Of a stretch of 5,756 nucleotides of DNA, positions 1 to 5,756 are shown one piece after another. The notes under the pieces were generated by a model, which worked only from the letters and a program-made list of their open reading frames with translations, had not been told where the DNA came from and did not search any database. The translations under genes were made by a program, and so were the position numbers. The stretch is from positions 1 through 5,756 of the forward strand of contig JALWKH010000136.1 in NCBI GenBank assembly GCA_026996635.1. Direction: 5' to 3'. Each line of letters begins with the position of its first letter. Within the stretch, counting starts at the first letter, position 1. Origin of the DNA: Bacteroidales bacterium. GTDB lineage: Bacteria > Bacteroidota > Bacteroidia > Bacteroidales > JALTDM01.

Positions 1-1
1 C

Positions 2-835
2 CACGAGCCTATAGAAATTCAAGTCACAGAAGAAATTAAACAATATGTTTTGTTCAAAGATTCTATTCTATTGCAACAATTAAGGATATTTCCTTTTGTC
101 CAGCTATTCCTCATTATTGTTTTCATCGGCTTAAGTTATTATGCATTCAGCACTACTCGCAGAGCAGAACAAAACAGGGTGTGGGTAGGTCTGTCAAAAG
201 AAACGGCACATCAACTCGGCACACCGATTTTTTCATTGCGTGGCTGGGTAGATTTATTAAAAACCGAACCTAACATAGATCAATACGTAGTTTCGGAGCT
301 TGAAAAAGATGTTTACAGACTCCAACTGATTGCAGAAAGATTCTCAAAAGTAGGGTCTTTACCGGAACTTAAACCGCTAAATATGGTTGAAGTGGTTTCC
401 CGTTCGGTTGATTATATGAAACCACGTGCAGCAAAAAATGTTGATATTGAAATAAAAAGCTCCGCAAATAAAATTTATGCACCTGTAAACGAAACACTTT
501 TTTCGTGGGTATTGGAAAATCTTCTGAAAAACTCCATTGATGCAATGACATCTTCGGGGAAAATCACAATTTTTGTTACCAAACACAAAGACAAAGTTTT
601 TATAGATGTAACGGACACAGGCAAGGGAATCCCCAAAAACAAACACAAAACCATCTTTAAACCCGGATATTCCACAAAAGCACGAGGCTGGGGACTGGGG
701 CTCTCTCTTGCAAAACGCATTATTGAAGAATATCACAACGGGAAAATATTTGTAAAAGAATCCGAACCGGGCAAAGGAACAACAATTCGCATTGTTTTAA
801 AAGCGGCAAAAAATCAGAATAACGAAAACGGCTGA
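2..835 (+). CDS. Membrane sensor histidine kinase, 3' part (5' truncated by window edge)
   Basis: This is the C-terminal part of a two-component sensor kinase, which autophosphorylates a histidine and passes the phosphate to an unseen response regulator. The frame is open to the left edge. A TTG at 50 could be read as a start, but the 16 codons before it fit the same family (an EPI-type segment, then the S-I-L-L-x-Q-L-R stretch), so the gene very likely begins outside the window. Counting from nt 2, residues about 30-50 form one hydrophobic membrane segment. The H-box reads ETAHQLGTPI, with the phospho-acceptor His at nt 209-211. The ATPase follows: N-box ENLLKNSIDAM (about 172-182), G1 box DTGKGIP (205-211), F-box IFKPGYSTK (218-226) and G2 box GWGLGL (229-234). 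The HQLGTP form, in place of HELRTP, is typical of a Bacteroidota kinase family. The signal sensed cannot be told because the sensor region is missing. The stop is TGA, 51 bases before rtcB. Confidence 0.9.
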   Translation, partial: HEPIEIQVTEEIKQYVLFKDSILLQQLRIFPFVQLFLIIVFIGLSYYAFSTTRRAEQNRVWVGLSKETAHQLGTPIFSLRGWVDLLKTEPNIDQYVVSELEKDVYRLQLIAERFSKVGSLPELKPLNMVEVVSRSVDYMKPRAAKNVDIEIKSSANKIYAPVNETLFSWVLENLLKNSIDAMTSSGKITIFVTKHKDKVFIDVTDTGKGIPKNKHKTIFKPGYSTKARGWGLGLSLAKRIIEEYHNGKIFVKESEPGKGTTIRIVLKAAKNQNNENG

Positions 836-886
836 TTTCTAGAACTGTCTTGTTTTGTAAACTTCTTTTAAATTTTTAATGTTCAA

Positions 887-1984
887 ATGGAAAACAGAAA
901 TAAACTCAAAACCCTGATACCGCTTGAGTTGCTAGAAGAGGAAGCTGTAAAACAAATTGAAAACAACCTAAAAGTACCGTTTTTGAAAAAACTTGTGATT
1001 TTGCCAGATTGCCATTCGGGATATGATTTACCGGTAGGTGCTGCAGCACTGCTCGAAGGCTATGTTTCGCCTTCTTATGTGGGAGTTGATATAGGCTGCG
1101 GTATGTGTACGGTAAAAACACCAATTATTGCAGACGACCTTACGGAAAAAGAAAAAAAGAATATTTTCAATCTGGTTTACGAAAAAATACCTGTCGGATT
1201 CGAAAGACGGAAAACTCCACTGCATTATCAAAAATTTTATTCGGTCTCGGGCGACAAAAACCTTGAAAAAGAAGCAAACAAAATCATAAATATTTCATTG
1301 GGAACACTTGGCGGAGGTAATCACTTTATAGAATTCGGCAAGTCACAAAAAAACGGTCATCTTTACATAACAATCCATTCAGGTTCACGGCATTTAGGTA
1401 AACTTATAGCCGACTTTTATGTAAAACAAGGCAGGTTTTTAGCTATAGACAGCGAAGACGGCCTTAACTACTGGGAAGATATGACCTTTGCCATTGAATA
1501 CGCCCTAACTAACAGAAAAACAATGATGGAAATTATACTTAAAGAAATCTTAAACCTGTCCGAAGCTGAATACAATGAAACAATGAAAACTTTTGTAAAT
1601 GAAAGCCACAACTTCGCCGAGAAAACGGAAGAAGGCATTTTGCACAGGAAAGGTGCCACCTCGGCTTACAAAGGTCAAATAGGTATTATTCCCGCCAATA
1701 TGCGTGACGGCGTTTACATTACGGAGGGATTGGGCAATTGGGAATATCTTTCGTCGGCTTCACACGGTGCAGGCAGAAAAATGTCACGCCGGCAAGCCAA
1801 ACGGAAAATAACACGCCAAGAATTTGAAGAAGCAATGAAGGGTATAATAGCACTTACTTCCAAAAAAATTATCGATGAAGCTCCAATGGCTTACAAAGAC
1901 ATAGATTTGGTTATTAAATACCAGGAAGGCAAAGTCATTAAAGTTATCGATAAACTTTATCCGGTGATAAATATAAAAGGTTAA
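887..1984 (+). CDS. rtcB: RtcB-family RNA ligase (3'-phosphate/5'-OH RNA splicing ligase)
   Basis: RtcB enzymes join RNA 3'-phosphate or 2',3'-cyclic phosphate ends to 5'-OH ends, using GTP and Mn2+, in RNA repair or tRNA splicing. The metal and guanylylation residues can all be seen: D68 and C71 in VGVDIGCGM, N145 and H146 in GTLGGGNHFIEF, H164 in HSGSRHLG, H241 in HNFAE, and the likely GMP-accepting H293 in SASHGAGRKMSR. HRKGATSA (253-260) and EAPMAYKDID (331-340) are further family blocks, and the protein ends in the expected Lys-Gly (364-365). At 365 residues it is shorter than E. coli RtcB (about 408), yet no catalytic block is missing. Many RtcBs have Cys where the second residue of SASHGAGR is Ala; this is not a catalytic loss. 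No archease gene is next to it. The ATG at 887 lies close before the first conserved block and has no Shine-Dalgarno. It may be read through from the kinase upstream. Whether it acts in tRNA splicing, RNA repair or ribosome repair cannot be told. Confidence 0.93.
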   Translation: MENRNKLKTLIPLELLEEEAVKQIENNLKVPFLKKLVILPDCHSGYDLPVGAAALLEGYVSPSYVGVDIGCGMCTVKTPIIADDLTEKEKKNIFNLVYEKIPVGFERRKTPLHYQKFYSVSGDKNLEKEANKIINISLGTLGGGNHFIEFGKSQKNGHLYITIHSGSRHLGKLIADFYVKQGRFLAIDSEDGLNYWEDMTFAIEYALTNRKTMMEIILKEILNLSEAEYNETMKTFVNESHNFAEKTEEGILHRKGATSAYKGQIGIIPANMRDGVYITEGLGNWEYLSSASHGAGRKMSRRQAKRKITRQEFEEAMKGIIALTSKKIIDEAPMAYKDIDLVIKYQEGKVIKVIDKLYPVINIKG

Positions 1985-2029
1985 AATTGTAATATTTCTT
2001 AAAAAAATATGAAATTGTGCTTAATTTAT

Positions 2030-2061
2030 TTTGCCGGTAAAAAAAATTAAACTTATTTTTG
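2030..2061 (+). promoter_or_regulatory. Bacteroidota-type promoter for the T9SS cargo gene
   Basis: TTTG at 2030-2033 and TATTTTTG at 2054-2061 are separated by 20 bases. This matches the -33 (TTTG) and -7 (TAnnTTTG) elements used by the Bacteroidota primary sigma factor. Transcription would begin shortly after 2061, giving a leader of roughly 20-25 bases before the ATG at 2092. AAAAGG at 2084-2089 lies just before that ATG, but is too close to be a convincing Shine-Dalgarno. Confidence 0.65.
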
Positions 2062-2091
2062 CAGGTAGTTAAACAAAAAAACTAAAAGGCT

Positions 2092-2994
2092 ATGAAAAAA
2101 ATTATTTTATTGTTTGCATTTGCCGGAATGATTTTCGGAGCAAATGCCCAAAAAATTGACGGTGTATCCGGTAAGAATGTAAAAAATCTAAAATTGGCAC
2201 CAACAACAACAAAAGCAACTTGTGACACATTGAATCCTGTAGAAGGTGATTCTTTAACCATTTATATCACCAATCAAGGTTACTTATTTGGGGTAAATGA
2301 ATACGGAACAGAAAGTAGTGGAGAATTTTTCACCTACACAGGTACAGGGACACAATTAGGTGAAATGTATGTATATTTCTATCCTGCTTACAATAGTGGT
2401 AACAATGGGAATATTACATTTAATGTGTATGAACCGTTAAACGACACAACACCCGGTAGCTTATTAGCTACACAACAACTTCCTATTTCACAAATAGTAG
2501 CAGATGTAGACAGTGGCTATATGACACATGTTATTTTTGATACACCTGCTTCTATCAGTGGAAACTTTATTATCACAATTGACAATCCGACCAATGGAGA
2601 TACTATCTCAATAGTATCTAACCAAGATGGTAATTCAACTCCTCCAGATGAAGCTTTAATTAAATACAATGGTTCTTGGTATTCTGCAAAAGGATTAACT
2701 GGATTAAATGTTTCGTTAGCTATTTTCCCGATTATATGTGAAGAAACAACAGCAGCTGACAATGCTGAACTTACAAACGTAGTTATTTATCCTACATTAA
2801 CAAATGGTAAAGTTCTCTTCGGCGGTGTTAAAAATGCTACTGTTGAAGTTTATGATGTAACAGGTAACAAAGTTGCTGAATTCCACAATGTAACACGCAA
2901 CATAAACATTGCTAACCTCAACAACGGTATTTACATTTTGAAAGTATCCGATAACGGAAAAGTATTGAACAAGAAAATTGTTCTGCAAAAATAA
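2092..2994 (+). CDS. Secreted protein of unknown function with T9SS type A C-terminal sorting domain
   Basis: This is an exported protein with no recognised enzymatic motif. Residues 1-19 are a Sec signal peptide (MKKII start, hydrophobic core, ANA|Q cleavage site); there is no lipobox Cys. Residues about 42-215 are rich in Gly, Thr, Asn and short alternating hydrophobic strands, which suggests a beta-sandwich. Features such as GYLFGVNEYG (63-72) and TPGSLLATQQL (120-130) resemble an unnamed beta-rich module I associate with Bacteroidota T9SS cargo; this is inference. C44 and C216 flank this module and are the only cysteines outside the signal peptide, so they could form a disulfide. Residues about 228-300 are a type A sorting domain: VVIYPTLTNGKV, VEVYDVTGNKV, NLNNGIYILKV and a final KKIVLQK. 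The usual Y-P-N-P motif reads Y-P-T-L here. Such domains direct a protein through the T9SS to the surface or medium and are often removed. The gene has its own promoter and terminator, so it is probably monocistronic. A surface, adhesive or carbohydrate-binding role is possible but unproven. Confidence 0.88.
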   Translation: MKKIILLFAFAGMIFGANAQKIDGVSGKNVKNLKLAPTTTKATCDTLNPVEGDSLTIYITNQGYLFGVNEYGTESSGEFFTYTGTGTQLGEMYVYFYPAYNSGNNGNITFNVYEPLNDTTPGSLLATQQLPISQIVADVDSGYMTHVIFDTPASISGNFIITIDNPTNGDTISIVSNQDGNSTPPDEALIKYNGSWYSAKGLTGLNVSLAIFPIICEETTAADNAELTNVVIYPTLTNGKVLFGGVKNATVEVYDVTGNKVAEFHNVTRNINIANLNNGIYILKVSDNGKVLNKKIVLQK

Positions 2995-3018
2995 TTTCAA
3001 GTAAATCTTGTTAACTTT

Positions 3019-3046
3019 AAGGGTGGCTTTTTGCCGCCCTTTTTTA
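3019..3046 (+). terminator. Rho-independent terminator after the T9SS cargo gene
   Basis: AAGGGTGGC (3019-3027) pairs with GCCGCCCTT (3033-3041). This gives a 9-bp stem with one T-G wobble and a TTTTT loop. A T-run follows at 3040-3045. It sits 24 bases after the stop codon of the cargo gene and only about 6-12 bases before the candidate starts of hemW. Confidence 0.85.
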
Positions 3047-3057
3047 TTTTTATGCTT

Positions 3058-4200
3058 ATGACTCCATCTGCAACAGGACTTTACATACATGTACCTTTCT
3101 GCAAATCAAAATGCCCGTATTGCGATTTTTATTCTACCGTAAAATTAAACTACACCGATAAATTCTTATCAGCTTTGCTAAAAGAAATGGAGCTAAAGAA
3201 AAACCTTCTCGGTACAAGCCGGCTAACTTCCGTTTATTTCGGTGGCGGCACTCCTTCGATACTTACGGGCAGACAATTGACTACAATCTTTGAAACAATA
3301 AACAAATACTTTACAATCTCTGCAGACGCAGAAATTACGTTTGAAGTAAATCCCGAGAATGTTACCAAAGAAAACGCAAAACTCTGGAAATCACTTGGTA
3401 TTAACAGGATAAGCATAGGCACACAATCTTTTGACGATTATGTTTTAAAATTTCTCGGCAGAAGACATTCCGCAGCGGAAAACATAGAAGCTCTAAATCT
3501 TTTGACTGAAGTAGGTTTTACAAATATCTCGGCAGACATTATTTACGGTATTCCGGGCTTTGATATTAAAAGCATTGAAAAATCACTGGAAACACTTATA
3601 AATCACAGCATCAAACACATATCAGCTTATCATTTGAGCATTGAACCGAACACGGTTTTCGGCGTACTACACAAAAAAAACAAACTCAAAACACTTCCCG
3701 ATGACGACAGCCTAAAACAATACCTATTCGTTTGCAACACACTTAAAACCAACGGATACAACCACTATGAAATATCCAATTTCTCATTGAAAGGTTTTGA
3801 ATCAAGACACAATTCAGGCTATTGGTTCGGAATGAAATATATCGGAGTCGGTCCTTCCGCCCATTCTTACACAGGTGATAAAAGATTATGGAATAATGCC
3901 AATGTTTACAAATACATCAAAAGCATAGAGACAGGTCAAAACGACTTTTTCGAAGAAGAAACACTTACAACAAAAGACAAATTCAACGATTATGTAATAA
4001 CTTCCTTAAGAACTTCAGAAGGGCTGTCTTTATCCCGGGTAAAAAATGATTTCGGCAACCGATACCACACACATATAATAAATACATTAAAAAAATATGA
4101 AGACTTACCCGAACTCCTAATTTTAGACAATGATAAAATAATCCTGACCGACAAAGGCTTGTTCGTTTCCGACGGAATTATGGCTGATTTTATGATTTAA
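3058..4200 (+). CDS. hemW: Radical SAM heme chaperone HemW
   Basis: HemW is a cytoplasmic radical-SAM-family protein that binds heme and is thought to deliver it to target proteins. Older annotation calls it oxygen-independent coproporphyrinogen III oxidase (HemN-like). Counted from the ATG at 3058, the cluster motif is C15-x3-C19-x2-C22, inside HVPFCKSKCPYCDFY. The residue two places after C22 is Phe, not the fourth Cys seen in true HemN, which favours HemW. Next come YFGGGTPS (60-67), the SAM-binding Gly-rich loop; EVNPENV (96-102); RISIGTQSFDD; and the HemW signature HYEISNFS followed by SRHNSGYWFGMKYIGVGPSAHSY (about 250-271). The C-terminal part, LRTSEGLSL and on, matches the small HemW tail domain. 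The length of 380 residues is normal (E. coli about 378). The frame also allows ATG 3052 and TTG 3031. The TTG lies inside the terminator loop/stem and is rejected; 3052 remains possible. No Shine-Dalgarno is visible. Confidence 0.93.
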   Translation: MTPSATGLYIHVPFCKSKCPYCDFYSTVKLNYTDKFLSALLKEMELKKNLLGTSRLTSVYFGGGTPSILTGRQLTTIFETINKYFTISADAEITFEVNPENVTKENAKLWKSLGINRISIGTQSFDDYVLKFLGRRHSAAENIEALNLLTEVGFTNISADIIYGIPGFDIKSIEKSLETLINHSIKHISAYHLSIEPNTVFGVLHKKNKLKTLPDDDSLKQYLFVCNTLKTNGYNHYEISNFSLKGFESRHNSGYWFGMKYIGVGPSAHSYTGDKRLWNNANVYKYIKSIETGQNDFFEEETLTTKDKFNDYVITSLRTSEGLSLSRVKNDFGNRYHTHIINTLKKYEDLPELLILDNDKIILTDKGLFVSDGIMADFMI

Positions 4201-4223
4201 GCACGAGATAATACAATTTTAAG

Positions 4224-4235
4224 TTATTTTTGCAG
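4224..4235 (+). promoter_or_regulatory. Promoter-like -7 element upstream of ansA
   Basis: TATTTTTG at 4225-4232 fits TAnnTTTG exactly, and the surrounding TTATTTTTGCAG is identical to the -7 region of the T9SS cargo promoter (2053-2064). No good TTTG -33 element is seen at the expected distance. If used, it would give ansA a long leader of about 210 bases that carries the whole inverted-repeat block. No better match to the consensus occurs closer to ansA. Confidence 0.4.
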
Positions 4236-4269
4236 CCTAAACTAAATATCGCATTTAATAAAATCATAA

Positions 4270-4366
4270 TCACCCACCTTTTTTCCACCCTCAAGGGAGG
4301 AAATTTTGCTTCTCCCCTTGAGAGCCTGCACTGAACAGGTTTCAGTGGGAGATACAGAGGGGTGAC
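4270..4366. repeat. Structured intergenic block of nested inverted repeats
   Basis: This GC-richer, non-coding block sits in AT-rich DNA. The outer ends TCACCC (4270-4275) and GGGTGA (4360-4365) are inverted copies. Inside is a hairpin formed by CTCAAGGG (4290-4297) and CCCTTGAG (4315-4322), continued by AGG/TCT past one bulged C, with a loop at about 4301-4310. A second, perfect hairpin is CACTGAA (4329-4335) with TTCAGTG (4341-4347). Alternative pairings exist: TCTCCC (4311-4316) with GGGAGA (4347-4352), and CCTG (4325-4328) with CAGG (4336-4339). No open reading frame, direct-repeat target site or transposase is seen. It resembles dispersed palindromic intergenic repeats or a miniature inverted-repeat element of Bacteroidota, but copy number cannot be judged from one window. 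It could instead be a structured leader for ansA. Confidence 0.5.
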
Positions 4367-4396
4367 AAGAAAAATAAACCTAAAAAATAAATTTAT

Positions 4397-4412
4397 CTTA
4401 ATGTCTTAATGT
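4397..4412. repeat. Tandem duplication CTTAATGT x2
   Basis: CTTAATGT occurs twice, back to back (4397-4404 and 4405-4412), between the inverted-repeat block and ansA. The second copy runs into the left arm of the 9-base inverted repeat at 4407-4431. In DNA this AT-rich, a chance origin or replication slippage is plausible. Confidence 0.5.
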
Positions 4413-4431
4413 TTTAAAACACAAAACATTA
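4407..4431. promoter_or_regulatory. Perfect inverted repeat before ansA (possible operator)
   Basis: TAATGTTTT (4407-4415) and AAAACATTA (4423-4431) are perfect 9-base inverted copies around a 7-base centre, ending 18 bases before the ansA ATG. The size and symmetry suit a dimeric regulator site. As RNA it would form a weak A-U-rich hairpin just upstream of the start. There is no direct evidence of regulator binding. Confidence 0.35.
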
Positions 4432-4449
4432 TAAATAAAAAACAGACTT

Positions 4450-5481
4450 ATGAAAACAGCCAAAGTTTTATTGATTTACACAGGTGGAACAATAGGTATG
4501 ATGACAGATCCTGCTACCGGCGCTTTGAAACCGTTTGATTTTGCCAACATTCTAAAGTATATACCCGACCTTAAGCAATTCGATATAAAAATAGACTTTG
4601 TATCTTTTGACAAACCCGTCGATTCATCTGATATAAACATTCCTGATTGGATAAATCTCGTAAAAATTATTCAAAAAAAATACAACTCATACGACGGCTT
4701 TGTAATATTGCACGGCACTGATACAATGTCTTTCACGGGTTCAGCTCTCAGTTTTATGATTCAAAACATTAATAAGCCCGTTATTCTCACAGGGTCACAA
4801 CTACCCATCGGAATGATTCGCACCGATGGAAAAGAAAACCTTATTACTTCCATACAGATTGCAGCAGATAGGTTTGAGAACGGTAAAGCAAAAGTGCCCG
4901 AAGTGTGCATTTACTTTGATGCCAAACTATACCGCGCCAACAGGACGACAAAACACAATGCCAACTATTTTGATGCATTCATCAGCCCGAATTATCCGTA
5001 TTTGGCGGAAGCAGGCATAGACATTACTTACAATTTTAAACACATTTATTACCAACAATTGGACAGGTTACCCGCATTCTACAAGCAAATGGACAAAAAT
5101 GTCGCCATCTTGAAACTGTTTCCGGGTATGAGTGAAGAATATGTAAGCAGCATCACGGAAATAAAAGGTCTTAAGGGATTGATTCTTGAAACTTATGGTG
5201 CTGGCAATGCGTCTTCGGAAAAGTGGTTCATCGACAAAATAAAAAACGCCATCGACAAAGGCATAATTGTGTACAATGTAACCCAATGCAGCGTAGGCAA
5301 AGTTGATATGGACAGATACGAAAACGGCAAAAAACTAAAAGAAATTGGTGTGGTAAGCGGATACGACATAACCACGGAAGCAGCACTCACCAAACTAATG
5401 TTTTTGCTCGGCACGGGAATGGATACACAATCTATAAAAGAAACTCTCGAGAAAAATATAGCAGGGGAAATAAGTGTATAA
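4450..5481 (+). CDS. ansA: Type I L-asparaginase
   Basis: The enzyme hydrolyses L-asparagine to aspartate and ammonia. It has no signal peptide and aligns closely by eye with the cytoplasmic E. coli AsnA/AnsA enzyme (343 versus about 338 residues), so the type I call is firm. Catalytic features: nucleophile T14 in IYTGGTIGMM, substrate-contacting SSDI (59-62), T90-D91 in VILHGTDTMS, and K168 in YRANRTTK. Further shared blocks are TGSQLPI (114-120), TYGAGNA (248-254), TQCSVGKVDM (278-287) and the final GEIS. C280 matches the Cys of the allosteric pocket of the E. coli enzyme. The position I align to its Arg240 is Glu (E247), so allosteric control by asparagine may differ. The ATG at 4450 starts six codons before the first conserved strand. 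The gene stands alone: a 249-base gap lies before it and a terminator follows. Confidence 0.94.
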   Translation: MKTAKVLLIYTGGTIGMMTDPATGALKPFDFANILKYIPDLKQFDIKIDFVSFDKPVDSSDINIPDWINLVKIIQKKYNSYDGFVILHGTDTMSFTGSALSFMIQNINKPVILTGSQLPIGMIRTDGKENLITSIQIAADRFENGKAKVPEVCIYFDAKLYRANRTTKHNANYFDAFISPNYPYLAEAGIDITYNFKHIYYQQLDRLPAFYKQMDKNVAILKLFPGMSEEYVSSITEIKGLKGLILETYGAGNASSEKWFIDKIKNAIDKGIIVYNVTQCSVGKVDMDRYENGKKLKEIGVVSGYDITTEAALTKLMFLLGTGMDTQSIKETLEKNIAGEISV

Positions 5482-5486
5482 TTCAA

Positions 5487-5514
5487 AAAAAGGCTGCCCG
5501 AAAGCAGCCTTTTT
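5487..5514. terminator. Bidirectional intrinsic terminator between convergent genes
   Basis: AAAAAGGCTGC (5487-5497) pairs perfectly with GCAGCCTTTTT (5504-5514), an 11-bp stem with loop CCGAAA. The A-run on the left and the T-run on the right let it work on both strands. It serves ansA (plus strand, stop at 5481) and the converging minus-strand gene (stop at 5534). Confidence 0.9.
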
Positions 5515-5533
5515 ATTTATGCAAAACCTGAAA

Positions 5534-5756
5534 TTAACTGTTTACCCAATCTTCAAGATATGAAAATCTTTCTGTCAATTTTCCGTTTTTCACAATAGTT
5601 GCCCTTTCTATAATACCGTCTTTGTCTTCACCCGCCAGCGACGGAATAACTTTTTCCAACATAGCCTCACCAAATGACATAGAAGCATCACGCGGCAACT
5701 CACCCGGCAAGTTATCTACTGCCATTACCGTAATATTCTTGTCGGAAGAGAACGCA
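5534..5756 (-). CDS. C-terminal end of an alanine dehydrogenase/saccharopine dehydrogenase-like NAD(P)-dependent oxidoreductase (partial)
   Basis: The frame is open to the right edge; 73 codons are visible and end in TAA. Reading in from the edge, residues AFSSDKNITV come before MAVDNLPGELPRDAS. A Met in the middle of this run is therefore internal, not a start. The run (V/I)DxLPxELPRxAS followed by FGE is a recognisable C-terminal block of the AlaDh/PNT and LYS1/LKR saccharopine dehydrogenase-type family. In these proteins it lies after the NAD-binding Rossmann domain, near the substrate cleft. The tail, ATIVKNGKLTERFSYLEDWV, fits Bacteroidota members as I recall them. Such proteins oxidise an amino acid with NAD(P)+, but which substrate is used cannot be decided from this fragment. 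It converges on ansA with a shared terminator. Confidence 0.65.
   Translation of the reverse strand, partial: AFSSDKNITVMAVDNLPGELPRDASMSFGEAMLEKVIPSLAGEDKDGIIERATIVKNGKLTERFSYLEDWVNS

Noticed and set aside
50..52. TTG as start codon of the histidine kinase
   Set aside because: The frame is open to the window edge, and the codons before the TTG encode sequence that fits the same family, so the protein begins outside the window.
377..736. 119-codon minus-strand reading frame inside the histidine kinase
   Set aside because: It overlaps the conserved ATPase domain on the opposite strand and has a Phe/Cys-rich composition typical of an antisense artefact.
854..884. Possible promoter between the kinase and rtcB
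   Set aside because: TTTG is at 854-857, but the element at the right distance (TAATGTTC, 877-884) has two mismatches to TAnnTTTG and nearly touches the rtcB start codon.
1992..2010. Hairpin ATATTT/AAATAT after rtcB as a terminator
   Set aside because: The stem is only six A-T pairs with no G-C pair and no T-run after it; such pairs are expected by chance in this AT-rich spacer.
3031..3033. TTG as start codon of hemW
   Set aside because: It lies inside the hairpin of the upstream terminator and would add a Pro/Phe-rich tail not seen in HemW; ATG 3058 (or 3052) lies close to the conserved N-terminal strand.
4270..4366. CRISPR array or insertion-sequence remnant
   Set aside because: There are no regularly spaced direct repeats and no transposase fragment. 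No target-site duplication was found flanking the inverted ends (left AATCATAA, right CAAGAAAA).
5193..5486. 97-codon minus-strand reading frame inside ansA
   Set aside because: It is antisense to a well-conserved gene, Ser/Leu/Pro-rich in the way typical of shadow frames, and resembles no known family.

Overview
The window looks like an ordinary chromosomal segment of a low-GC member of the Bacteroidota, probably a Bacteroidales-like lineage. Four signs support this. One secreted protein ends in a type IX secretion (T9SS) type A sorting domain. Upstream regions carry the Bacteroidota promoter -7 element TAnnTTTG instead of a typical -10. Shine-Dalgarno sequences are mostly absent. The histidine kinase has the variant H-box typical of a kinase family common in this phylum. 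Species cannot be named from the sequence.

Layout from left to right. (1) The 3' part of a membrane histidine kinase, open at the left edge. (2) After 51 bases on the same strand, a complete short RtcB-type RNA ligase, possibly co-transcribed with the kinase. (3) A well-formed promoter, then a 300-residue exported protein of unknown role with a T9SS sorting domain, followed at once by a strong intrinsic terminator. (4) hemW, a radical-SAM heme chaperone homologue, whose start codon lies only a few bases past that terminator. (5) A 249-base intergenic stretch holding a promoter-like -7 element, a roughly 97-base GC-richer block of nested inverted repeats, an 8-base tandem duplication and a 9-base perfect inverted repeat. 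(6) ansA, a type I (cytoplasmic-type) L-asparaginase. (7) A bidirectional terminator between convergent genes. (8) On the minus strand, the C-terminal end of an alanine dehydrogenase/saccharopine dehydrogenase-like oxidoreductase, open at the right edge.

The genes do not form an obvious single pathway: signalling, RNA repair, secretion, heme trafficking and amino-acid catabolism sit side by side. Apart from the possible kinase-rtcB pair, each appears to be its own transcription unit. I found no CRISPR array, tRNA, rRNA, transposase, toxin-antitoxin pair or defence cassette. The least explained parts are the structured intergenic block before ansA, the uncharacterised body of the T9SS cargo protein, and the terminator-to-start arrangement at hemW.
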